From Streptomyces sp. ITFR-21 (lineage in GTDB: Bacteria > Actinomycetota > Actinomycetes > Streptomycetales > Streptomycetaceae), in contig NZ_CP134605.1 in the NCBI RefSeq assembly GCF_031844685.1, positions 5,143,001 to 5,207,000 of the forward strand: DNA of 64,000 nucleotides, written 5' to 3'. Under the pieces are notes generated by a model. It was not told where the DNA came from and did no database searches. It worked only from the letters and a program-made list of their open reading frames with translations. Position numbers and translations under genes: made by a program. This document shows positions 56,846 to 64,000 of this stretch, in pieces. The first letter of the stretch is position 1, and each line of letters opens with the position of its first letter.

Positions 56846-59338
56846 TTACGGCTTCAGGCGGACGACCTGCGGGTCGTGGTCGCTGGTCTGGCCGGCGAAC
56901 TCCGAGTTGATGTGGACCACGTCGTAGTCCACGTGCTTGAGGGCGGGGCTGACCAGGATGTGGTCCAGCACCTGCGAGTTGCCCTCGTAGACGTAGGAGT
57001 AGCGCTCCTTGGCCGGCAGGGTGTTGACCAGGTCGGTCAGGACGCTGCCGTCACCGGTCAGGCTGGTCGCCGCGGGCGAGAACTGGTAGTCGTTCAGGTC
57101 GCCCAGGACCACCACGTCGGCGTGCGGGTCGGCCTGCTCGATCTGCCGCACGAAGTCGTGCTCCACGATCGCCTGACGGATGCGCTGCGACTCCGAGCTG
57201 CGCACCGGCGGCTGGAAGCGGCTGTCGATCGCCTGGTCGCCGCCCTTGCTGATGAAGTGGTTGGCGATCACGAACAGCGTCTTGCCACGGAAGGTGAACT
57301 CGCCGGCCAGCGGCTTGCGGCTGTCGGCCCACGCCGGGTCGCTGGGCGCGATCCGGCCGGGGGAGGAGGTCAGCGCGGTCTTGCTGCCGGTGCCGGTGAC
57401 GCCGACCGCGGTGGTGGAGTCCCCGCCGGGGCGGTCGGTGAAGCCGACCCGCGCGGGGTTGAACAGGAACGCCTGCCGGATGTTGCCGCCCGGCTGGCCG
57501 CCGTCCTTGTCGTTGACCGGGTCGATCTCACGCCACGAGTAGCGCGGGCCGCCGGCCGCCACGATCGTGTCGGTCAGCTTCTGCAGCGTCTGGTCCGCGG
57601 CGACCGTGCCGTCGTCGGTGGCGCCGTTGTCGTCCTGGATCTCCTCCAGCGCCACGACGTCGGGCGACCGCAGGTTCTTCACCAGGCCCTGGGCCAGCGC
57701 GTCGAACTTCGACTGCGGGTTGCCGGGCGCCAGGTTCTCCACGTTGTACGTGGCCACGGTGACCTGGCTGGCGGACGCCTTGCCGGTGACCTCGGGCTTG
57801 ATGCCGCCGCTCTTGACCGTGCCGATGGTCCGGGCGGCCAGCGAGTACGTGCCGGCGTACTGGTTGTAGTCCAGCGGGCCCGCGGTGGTGCCGCGCAGCG
57901 TGTCGCCGACGTTGGCCACCGGGAACGCCTGGGTGGCGGTCGGGATCAGCGACTGGACCATCAGACGGCCGGAGTTGGGGTCGTCGTACCCGGTGTAGAG
58001 GGTGCCGCCGCGCTTGCTCTCGTTCTGGTCGGGCTTGACCGTCACCCACAGCTCGCCGTAGGCGTCGGTGGCGCCGACCACCCGGCTGTCGCCGATCTGC
58101 ACGTTCATACCCTCGAGCGAGGCGTAGAAGTCCAGGGCGTAGTCGTGCGGCCGCAGCGGCAGGTCGGCGATGGTGCCGCCGCCCGCGCTGGGTACGAACC
58201 TGTCCGGCACGCTCTTCTTGTCGAGCACCACCGCGGCCGGCAGCGTGTTGCCGCCGGAGAGCACCGTCACCTTGGACTTGGTGAGCTCGGTGGTCGACTG
58301 GATGCCGGTGTCCTGGCCGCCCGGGTAGTACTCCGAGACGGTGCCGTCCACCGAGACGCTGTCGCCGACGGCGACCGTCGGGGCGGTGGAGCCGGTGTAG
58401 ACGAACAGGCCCTCGCTGGTGCGCGGGTCGTTGTCCGGGTTCGGGTCCTGGAACCAGAAGCCCTGCGAGGAGCCGTACGCGCGGACACCGGTGACGACGC
58501 CGGTCGCGCCGCTGATCGCCTTGCCGTTCAGCGGCGAGACCCGGGTGTAGCCCTGGATGTCGTGGATCCTCGCCGTCGGCGCCGGCGGCGGCGTGGTCGG
58601 CGGAGCGGTCGTCGGGGACGTGGGCGGCGTGGTGGGCGGCTCGGTCGCAGTGCCGCCACCAAAGTTCTGCGGGGTGGGGGCGCCGGCGGTGAAGTCGGCC
58701 GCGTTGTCGTCGGTGTCGCCCAGCGAGGCGTTGCGCGCGACGGAGGCGGTGTTGCTCGCCCCGGCCGCCGCGCCGCTGCCCTCGTGCACCACCGCGGTGC
58801 CGAAGCCCACCAGGTCCTTGATACGCGCATCGGCCAGGCAGTCCACGGCGTTCAGGCAGGTCAGCGGGTCGCTGCCGGCGACCAGCGCGATCGTGCCGGT
58901 GGTGCCCGACATGTTGATGACGCCGGTGGCGTCCGGCGTGGGCAGCGGCGTGGTGCCGCCGGCTCCGGCCGCCTCCTGGACCAGGTAGCGGCTGCCGCCG
59001 GCCAGCGAGCCGGTCAGCGCGGTGGCCTGCCACTTGGACGAGGCGGTGGGCGCGCCGGGCAGGTACTGGACGCTGTAGCCGCTCAGATCGACCGAAGCGA
59101 CACCGGCGTTGGCGAGCTCGACGAAGTCGTTGGTGTACGTGGCGCCGGAGTTGCCACCGCCGCCGTACACCTCGGCGATCAGGGCGTCGGCGGACGGCGA
59201 CGCCATCGCGGCGTTGACGCTCAGGCCCGCCGCGGCCAGGACGACCGCACCGGCTACGCCGATCGGCAGGAGGCGTTTGCGGGCCCGGGAGTTGCCGGAT
59301 CTCGCGGGGCGAGGCGTGGCCTCGGAGGGGTGCGACAC
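56846..59338 (-). CDS. secreted ExeM/NucH-type endonuclease with lamin-tail domain
   Basis: An 830-residue exported nuclease. A signal peptide (residues 20-47) precedes an LTD lamin-tail domain (LIAEVYGGGGNSGATYTNDF), a Pro/Thr linker near 220-250, an OB-like domain with RIHDIQGYTRVSPLNGKAI, and the C-terminal endonuclease/exonuclease/phosphatase domain: VATYNVENLAPGNPQSKF, VVALEEIQDDNG (metal Glu), VIANHFISKGGDQ, VLGDLNDYQFSPA and SDHDPQVVRL. Together these match extracellular DNases that degrade DNA for nutrients. The GTG follows AAGGAG. Monocistronic. Confidence 0.93.
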   Translation of the reverse strand: MSHPSEATPRPARSGNSRARKRLLPIGVAGAVVLAAAGLSVNAAMASPSADALIAEVYGGGGNSGATYTNDFVELANAGVASVDLSGYSVQYLPGAPTASSKWQATALTGSLAGGSRYLVQEAAGAGGTTPLPTPDATGVINMSGTTGTIALVAGSDPLTCLNAVDCLADARIKDLVGFGTAVVHEGSGAAAGASNTASVARNASLGDTDDNAADFTAGAPTPQNFGGGTATEPPTTPPTSPTTAPPTTPPPAPTARIHDIQGYTRVSPLNGKAISGATGVVTGVRAYGSSQGFWFQDPNPDNDPRTSEGLFVYTGSTAPTVAVGDSVSVDGTVSEYYPGGQDTGIQSTTELTKSKVTVLSGGNTLPAAVVLDKKSVPDRFVPSAGGGTIADLPLRPHDYALDFYASLEGMNVQIGDSRVVGATDAYGELWVTVKPDQNESKRGGTLYTGYDDPNSGRLMVQSLIPTATQAFPVANVGDTLRGTTAGPLDYNQYAGTYSLAARTIGTVKSGGIKPEVTGKASASQVTVATYNVENLAPGNPQSKFDALAQGLVKNLRSPDVVALEEIQDDNGATDDGTVAADQTLQKLTDTIVAAGGPRYSWREIDPVNDKDGGQPGGNIRQAFLFNPARVGFTDRPGGDSTTAVGVTGTGSKTALTSSPGRIAPSDPAWADSRKPLAGEFTFRGKTLFVIANHFISKGGDQAIDSRFQPPVRSSESQRIRQAIVEHDFVRQIEQADPHADVVVLGDLNDYQFSPAATSLTGDGSVLTDLVNTLPAKERYSYVYEGNSQVLDHILVSPALKHVDYDVVHINSEFAGQTSDHDPQVVRLKP

Positions 59339-59546
59339 CGGAGGTGTTCTCCTTCGTGCGGGACGACGTTACGTGACGGCGGTGCGGGAACGGCGGTACG
59401 GGACCACCGTGGTGACGGCGCGTCAACCGGAGGGAACGCGCGATCTGAGCCAAGATACGCGCGTAGATCATGCCGTAGAAGGAGTTCTCACGTTAATTCT
59501 CGGTGCCGATCGCGGCGGTTTGCCTGACCTCGACGCCCTTCGCAGC

Positions 59547-59846
59547 TCACTGTCCGACTCCTCCGTCGATCCGTTCCCGCGGCAGATCCGCGTGGCCGTT
59601 GTGCCGGACGTACTCCTCGATCATGTGCACCAGCAGCTCACGCGGCACGATCGGGTCCCGGCGGTCGGACACCGAGAGCACACCGAGACCGGGGGAGTCC
59701 GCGACGAAGCGCTCGGCGACGTCGACCTCAAACCGCTGGCTGCGCCACGCCTCGGCGACCATCTCCGGGTCGGCCGCCGCGCCGGTGAAGGCGGCGTCCG
59801 GGTCCGCCTCGGTGCGGTGGTGGCGGGGAACGTCCTGCCCGGCCAT
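59547..59846 (-). pseudogene. N-terminally truncated DinB/DUF664 protein
   Basis: A 99-residue frame whose sequence matches only the C-terminal part of DUF664-type DinB proteins. MAGQDVPRHHRTEADPDAAF corresponds to the middle of the family (usually after an HMxEVERxWF segment), and ELLVHMIEEYVRHNGHADLP with RERIDGGVGQ is the conserved end. The N-terminal 70-80 residues, including the first metal-binding His, are absent, and upstream sequence in the same frame has no family resemblance. A short expressed product cannot be excluded, but a decayed relic is more likely. Confidence 0.75.
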
Positions 59847-60118
59847 TGTTGAGCTCCGCGTCGGCTCCGTGGCGGCTCGCCACGGTGCCGTGCGGCCCAG
59901 GACCGCCCCCGCGTGCCTGTCGATCCGGGCCGTCACCGTGACCCTGGTCCGCCGGCCGCCGGGCGTGCGGTGACCGGCCGGGCCTGTGACGATCCAGACC
60001 AACGGCACCTGGACCTGGCCGACGGTCACCTGCGCCGCGAGCTGACCCCGTAACGCCCGGGACACACCCGGAACGGCGCCGTGCCGCTGCCGTTTCGCGG
60101 AAGGGGCCGGCCCGCGCC
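59847..60118. other. gap between DinB relic and TetR gene
   Basis: A 272-bp stretch with no supportable gene. It occupies the place where the missing 5' part of the DinB gene would lie, but no remnant could be recognised in any frame. Confidence 0.5.
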
Positions 60119-60787
60119 TCAGACGCCGGCCGGTTCCGGACGTACCCCGCGGACACCGGTGACGATCAGTTCGATGCCGCGCCGGAAGTACGCCTCCTCG
60201 CTGGCGCAGTCCGCGAGCGCGTCCGCGGCGGCCACCACGTGCGGGTGGCGCCGGGGCGAGAGCGCCAGCAGCGACGCCCGCTTGGCCCGTACCGCGGCCT
60301 CCTGCGCCTCCGGGTCGGGGGCGTGCAGGCGGCCCGGTTCCGTCATGACCAGGGTGACCAGCGAGGACAGCACCTGGCAGGACGTCTCGGCGCCCTGCTC
60401 GGTGGACAGCCCGGCGTCGGTCAGCAGCGCCAGCACCCGCTCGGTGAGGTCCAGGCCCGGCTCGCAGCCCAGGATGCGGGTGAAGAGCAGCATGGTGGCG
60501 TTGGGGTGCGGGCGCAGCGCGGTCAGCGTCTCGGTGAGCAGGTCCCGCAGCTGGTCGTGCCACGGCCGTCCGTCCGGTGGCGGGATCCGGACGTCGGCCA
60601 GCAGCCGTTCGGCGACGGCGTCCAGCAGGCCGTCCTTGTCCGGGAAGTGCCGGTAGAGGGCCATCGGTGTCACGTCGTGCCGCTGGGCGACCCGGCGGAC
60701 GGTCAGCGCGCCGAGGCCGTCGGCGTCGGCCACCGCCAGCGCGGTGGCGATCAGCTCGTCCCGGTTCAGACGCCGCTGGGCCGCCAT
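60119..60787 (-). CDS. TetR-family regulator
   Basis: A 222-residue TetR/AcrR repressor with the HTH in residues 8-55 (LNRDELIATALAVADADGLG, VRRVAQRHDVTPMALYRHFP) and a TetR_C ligand domain. It is divergent from an MFS efflux gene over an intergenic region packed with palindromes, so it probably represses itself and the exporter until a drug-like ligand binds. The ATG at 60787 follows GGAAGGCGGACACG; upstream extensions contain the operators and are not coding. Confidence 0.92.
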   Translation of the reverse strand: MAAQRRLNRDELIATALAVADADGLGALTVRRVAQRHDVTPMALYRHFPDKDGLLDAVAERLLADVRIPPPDGRPWHDQLRDLLTETLTALRPHPNATMLLFTRILGCEPGLDLTERVLALLTDAGLSTEQGAETSCQVLSSLVTLVMTEPGRLHAPDPEAQEAAVRAKRASLLALSPRRHPHVVAAADALADCASEEAYFRRGIELIVTGVRGVRPEPAGV

Positions 60788-60820
60788 CGTGTCCGCCTTC
60801 CGCTCGTTCTCACCCGTTGG

Positions 60821-60940
60821 TGTGTACAGCGTACACAGATCGCGGCCTGCCTGAAGTCGTGAGTATACGTCGTATGCATCTGCTGTATGCTCACGTAGTA
60901 AGCATACGTCGTATGCTTCTTGGGAGAACGTCATACGACG
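60821..60940. promoter_or_regulatory. operator array of the TetR/MFS pair
   Basis: Three elements are seen: a perfect 17-bp repeat TGTGTAC-AGC-GTACACA (60821-60837), a 19-bp palindrome centred on 60909 with arms AAGCATACG/CGTATGCTT, and an imperfect copy at 60862-60880 sharing the 13-base core ATACGTCGTATGC 39 bp upstream of it. A half-site CATACGACG lies at 60932-60940, within the MFS leader or N-terminal codons. The spacing suits several TetR dimers. Confidence 0.85.
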
Positions 60941-60962
60941 CAGTCCCTGGGCCACGCTCACC

Positions 60963-61925
60963 GTGCTGGCCCTCGCCCAGTTCGTCGTGGTGCTCGACGT
61001 GACGATCGTCAACGTCGCGCTGCCCGACATCCAGCAGGACCTCGGCTTCAGCACCGACGGCCTGCAATGGGTGATCAGCGCCTACACGCTGTTCTTCGGC
61101 GGCTTCCTGCTGCTCGGCGGGCGCGCCGCCGACCTGCTCGGCTCCCGCCGGGTGTTCGTGGCCGGTCTGGCGCTGTTCGGCGCCACCTCCCTGGCGGCCG
61201 GCCTGGTCCTGCTCGCCGCGTTCGTCGCGGTCGAGGCGCGGGCCGCTGCCCCGCTGGTGCCGCTGCGGCTGCTGCGGTCGCGCGCGCTGAGCACGGCGGG
61301 CGGCGCGCTGGCGCTCAACGGCGCGTCCTTCCTGTCGATGTTCTTCCTCACCGCGGTCTTCCTCCAGCAGGTGCGCGGCGGCTCGGCGCTGCGGGCCGGG
61401 CTGGAGTTCCTGCCGATGGGCGGCGCCGCGATCCTCACCGCCGTCGCCACCACCCCGCTGATCACCCGGTTCGGCACCCGGCCGGTGCAGACCGCCGGCG
61501 CGCTGCTCGACATCGCCGGGCTGCTGCTGCTCGCCCGGACCGGCGCGGACGGCTCCTACGCGGCCCACCTGCTGCCCGGTCTGGTGCTGTTCGGCGCGGG
61601 CATCATCGCGGTCGGCGTCCCGGCGCAGATCGCCGCGGTGGTGGACGTGGCGCCGCGTGAGGCCGGCGCCGCCTCCGGGGTCGTCACCGCGTTCAACCAG
61701 ATCGGCGGCGCGCTCGGCCTCGCGGTCGTCACCACGCTGTCCACCTCCCGCACCACCGAGGCGGTCGCGGCCGGCCAAAGCCCGCTGGACGCACTCGTCG
61801 ACGGCTTCCACCGCGGCCTGCTGGTCGCCGCGGCCTTCACGGCGGCCAACCTGGTGGTGACCCTGGTCTCGCCGCGGCTCGCCCCGGCCCCCGAGCAGAT
61901 CGCCGAGGCCGCGGCCGCGGCCTGA
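60963..61925 (+). CDS. internally deleted DHA2-type MFS transporter
   Basis: A 320-residue frame of the 14-helix DHA2 drug:H+ antiporter family. The start region ALAQFVVVLDVTIVNVALPD and YTLFFGGFLLLGGRAADLLG (helices 1-2 and the signature) are intact, but at about residue 80 SLAAG jumps directly to LVLLAAFVAVEARAAAPLVP, which normally lies some 150 residues later. Helices 3 to about 7 are missing without breaking the frame. No ATG/GTG with a ribosome-binding site precedes the homologous start; GTG 60963 is used here, and GGGAGA lies upstream of an ATA at 60933. Probably inactive, or dependent on another transporter. Confidence 0.75.
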   Translation: MLALAQFVVVLDVTIVNVALPDIQQDLGFSTDGLQWVISAYTLFFGGFLLLGGRAADLLGSRRVFVAGLALFGATSLAAGLVLLAAFVAVEARAAAPLVPLRLLRSRALSTAGGALALNGASFLSMFFLTAVFLQQVRGGSALRAGLEFLPMGGAAILTAVATTPLITRFGTRPVQTAGALLDIAGLLLLARTGADGSYAAHLLPGLVLFGAGIIAVGVPAQIAAVVDVAPREAGAASGVVTAFNQIGGALGLAVVTTLSTSRTTEAVAAGQSPLDALVDGFHRGLLVAAAFTAANLVVTLVSPRLAPAPEQIAEAAAAA

Positions 61926-62225
61926 CCGGCGGTTGGGGCACGGTGCCCGGGACGGATTCCACCGCCCCGGGCACGCCGCCGGCCGGGGCGTTTCAAACAG
62001 GTGACAGAAATTCCGCGGACGGTCGGTGAAAACCTTCGGGCCCCGACCTCTGAAACCCCGCAGAACCGCCGAGAACGCCGGAGCACCGGCCCCGGCCTCG
62101 TAGAAACGTGAACGTGTACAGCCGTTACTCGTGTCAGAGTCCTGACTTCTTCCGTCCGATCCGCAGAATGCGGGCGTTGGGCCTATCGTTTCGTCAGAGG
62201 TTCGGCTGGGAGCGGAAGGACGCCG
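61926..62225. promoter_or_regulatory. promoter region of the kinase gene
   Basis: A 300-bp gap with no gene. The last 100 bases before the ATG are AT-richer and end with GGAAGGACGCCG, the ribosome-binding site of the kinase. No clear operator. Confidence 0.4.
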
Positions 62226-64000
62226 ATGAAGCCCGGAGTGGTCCTCGACGGTCGTTATCAGATGGTGAGGCTGCTCGGCAAAGGCTCGATGGGCGCGGTA
62301 TGGCAGGGCAACGATCTCAAGCTCCACCGGCCGGTGGCGGTCAAGGTCGTACTGGACCACACCGACCCGGTGCTCGTCGAGCGGATGGGGCAGGAGGCGA
62401 CGGCGGCCGGACGGCTGTCCCACCCCCATATCGTCACCGTGCACGATTACGGGCAGGCCGCGCACGAGGGCGTGACCGTGGCGTATATCGTCATGGAATT
62501 GGTCGACGGACGCCCGCTTACCGGCGTACTCGCCGAGGGAATGCCGCAACTCTCGGTGGCCCTGGACTGGGCCCGGCAGATCGCGCTCGCGCTGGGCGCC
62601 GCGCACGCGCCCGGTGTCGGCGTCGTCCACCGCGATCTCAAGCCCGACAATGTGCTGATCACCGGGGACGGCCTGGTGAAACTCGTCGACTTCGGGATCG
62701 CCCGTTTCATCGGCGAACAGCAGGACGGGCCCGGCGACCCCGGGGATTCCGCCGGACCGGGGAATTCGGCGCGTTCCCGGGACTCCCGTGATTTCGCTGG
62801 TCCGTTCGACACCGGTGATTCCGGTGCGGCGGATGAGGCCGGCGGCCGGGACGGGACCGCGCGGCGCGACCGCCGGACGGCGTACGGCGGACGGGACCCG
62901 TCCGCCGAGCAGGACGAGTACGCGGGGCTGGCCGGCCTGGAGACGCTGAGCGGCACCCCCGCCTACATGGCCCCCGAACAGTGCCTGTCGAAACGGGTGG
63001 ACCACCGCACCGACCTCTACGCCCTCGGCTGCCTGCTCTACGAGATGGTCACCGGCGGGCCGCCCTTCGCCGACGGCTCGCCGCTGGCCGTGGCGGTCGC
63101 GCACGTGCACGACGACCCGCCGGCCCCGCGCAGCCGCAACGACAACGTGTCGGCCGAACTCGACACCCTCATCCTCGACCTGCTGGCCAAGGACCCCGAC
63201 GCCCGGCCCGCCGACGCAGCGGCCGTCTACCGCCGCCTCGGCGCCATCGCCACCGCGCTGCACGGCGCCGCGTCGGCCGGCGCGTCCGCGCCGCGGCCCG
63301 TCCCGAGCCCGCGCCCGCGCCCGCCGTCCGCCGAGGACGACCCGGGGTACGCCGAACTGCTGCGCCGCTACGGCGGTCCGGAGGATCCCGCCGAGCAGCA
63401 CCGCCCCGCCGAGGTGATCCGATTATGGTGGGCCGCCGCAGCCGACCTCACCGAGTTCCTCGGGCCGCACCACGCGCAGACCATCGTCGCCCGCCGTGCC
63501 CTCGCCCAACACATCGGCGCGGCCGGCGACCACGCCCTGACCATCAGCCTGTGGCAGGAGCTGATCCCCGACCTCCAGTACGCCCTGGGTCACTTCCACC
63601 GCACCACGTTCACCGCCCAGCGGCTGCTCGCGTGGCACTTCGGTGCCGCCGACCGCCCCGCCGAGGCGGTCCGACTGCTGCTCGAACTCATCCCCGACGC
63701 CACCCGACTGCTCGGCCGCCGGCACCCGGACGTACTGGAGGCCCGCCGCTTCCTGGTCTGGAACATCGGAGCACTCGGCCGGCACTCCCGCGCGGTCCGG
63801 CTGCTCGGCAAGCTGGTCCCCGACCTCACCGAGGCGCTCGGCGCCACCCACGAACACACCCTGGAAGCACGGCGGATGCTGGCCTGGAACGCCGAGAAGT
63901 CCGGCCACCACGTGCGGGCGATCGGCCTGCTGCGGGACCTGGTCCCGGACGCCACCCGGGCGTTGGGCGCGGGCCACGAGCAGTGCGTGGAGGCCCGGCG
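62226..64000 (+). CDS. Ser/Thr protein kinase with TPR-like repeats (partial, runs off window)
   Basis: At least 591 residues; no stop before the window ends. Residues 1-340 are a PASTA-family-like (PknB-type) kinase: P-loop LGKGSMGAVW, Lys40 in VAVKVV, catalytic HRDLKPDN (His135), DFG at 155 and APE at 249. The gap between DFG and APE is about 94 residues, some 65 more than usual, filled with Gly/Asp/Ser/Arg-rich sequence. A Pro-rich linker precedes at least three TPR-like repeats of 42 residues (LIPDATRLLGRRHPDVLEAR, LVPDLTEALGATHEHTLEAR). Leu400 is a TTA codon. No membrane helix is visible so far, so it may be cytoplasmic. Confidence 0.9.
   Translation, partial: MKPGVVLDGRYQMVRLLGKGSMGAVWQGNDLKLHRPVAVKVVLDHTDPVLVERMGQEATAAGRLSHPHIVTVHDYGQAAHEGVTVAYIVMELVDGRPLTGVLAEGMPQLSVALDWARQIALALGAAHAPGVGVVHRDLKPDNVLITGDGLVKLVDFGIARFIGEQQDGPGDPGDSAGPGNSARSRDSRDFAGPFDTGDSGAADEAGGRDGTARRDRRTAYGGRDPSAEQDEYAGLAGLETLSGTPAYMAPEQCLSKRVDHRTDLYALGCLLYEMVTGGPPFADGSPLAVAVAHVHDDPPAPRSRNDNVSAELDTLILDLLAKDPDARPADAAAVYRRLGAIATALHGAASAGASAPRPVPSPRPRPPSAEDDPGYAELLRRYGGPEDPAEQHRPAEVIRLWWAAAADLTEFLGPHHAQTIVARRALAQHIGAAGDHALTISLWQELIPDLQYALGHFHRTTFTAQRLLAWHFGAADRPAEAVRLLLELIPDATRLLGRRHPDVLEARRFLVWNIGALGRHSRAVRLLGKLVPDLTEALGATHEHTLEARRMLAWNAEKSGHHVRAIGLLRDLVPDATRALGAGHEQCVEAR
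63423..63425 (+). promoter_or_regulatory. TTA (bldA) codon in the kinase gene
   Basis: Codon 400 (ATC CGA TTA TGG) is a rare leucine codon. In Streptomyces TTA is read only by the bldA tRNA, which matures late, so the full kinase would be made mainly in differentiating cultures. Confidence 0.8.

Overview
The window is very GC-rich (roughly 70% or more) and the genes show the third-position GC bias, GTG starts and rare TTA codons of a streptomycete. Gene content and order resemble the conserved core of Streptomyces chromosomes around the S. coelicolor SCO5398-SCO5460 interval (from memory, not searched). A member of the Streptomycetaceae is the best guess. No tRNA, rRNA, CRISPR array, insertion sequence or phage gene was seen.

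Region 1 (1-9.8 kb) holds acyl-CoA genes: methylmalonyl-CoA epimerase, an acetyl-CoA acetyltransferase and the MeaB G-protein chaperone. They are followed by a MarR regulator (AbsC-like), a tight operon of one DUF2127 and three AIM24-family genes, a DUF3817/thiamine-binding pair, and an ArsR-type regulator divergent from an MFS exporter. Region 2 (9.8-15.4 kb) is accessory: more than 1.3 kb without a supportable gene, a frameshifted methyltransferase relic, an ECF sigma factor overlapping a one-helix membrane protein, a small exported protein, a MarR regulator and a second DUF3817 protein. Region 3 (15.4-23.1 kb) has isobutyryl-CoA mutase large subunit (icmA, with Phe80 and Gln198 of the Icm type) behind a 22-bp palindrome. 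It continues with a DUF397-like gene, a TTA-containing TetR gene, a degenerate thioredoxin-TPR protein and a DUF6230/DUF6114/Pro-rich secreted-protein triad.

Region 4 (23.2-30.3 kb) is central carbon metabolism: pta-ackA-pyk on the minus strand, then a 2-hydroxyacid dehydrogenase and 6-phosphofructokinase on the plus strand. Region 5 (30.4-41.7 kb) is the alpha-glucan cluster: glgE-treS-mak-glgB on the minus strand make glucan from trehalose through maltose-1-phosphate, and glgP runs divergently to break it down. The debranching enzyme glgX lies 9 kb further on. Region 6 (41.8-60 kb) holds a cold-shock protein, a secreted M4 metalloprotease, a heterodimeric ABC exporter, an MFS transporter, glgX, tandem L,D-transpeptidase lipoproteins, an RsbW-like ATPase and a secreted LTD/endonuclease. 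Region 7 (59.5-64 kb) has a truncated DinB relic, a TetR/MFS pair around an array of palindromes (the MFS gene has lost an internal block), and a Ser/Thr kinase with TPR-like repeats that runs off the window.

The most unusual items are the AIM24x3-DUF2127 operon, the DUF6230/DUF6114 triad with its upstream palindrome, the kinase with an about 65-residue activation-loop insertion and a TTA codon at the kinase/TPR junction, the internally deleted MFS gene with its operator array, and two collagen-like N-terminal extensions on unrelated proteins.
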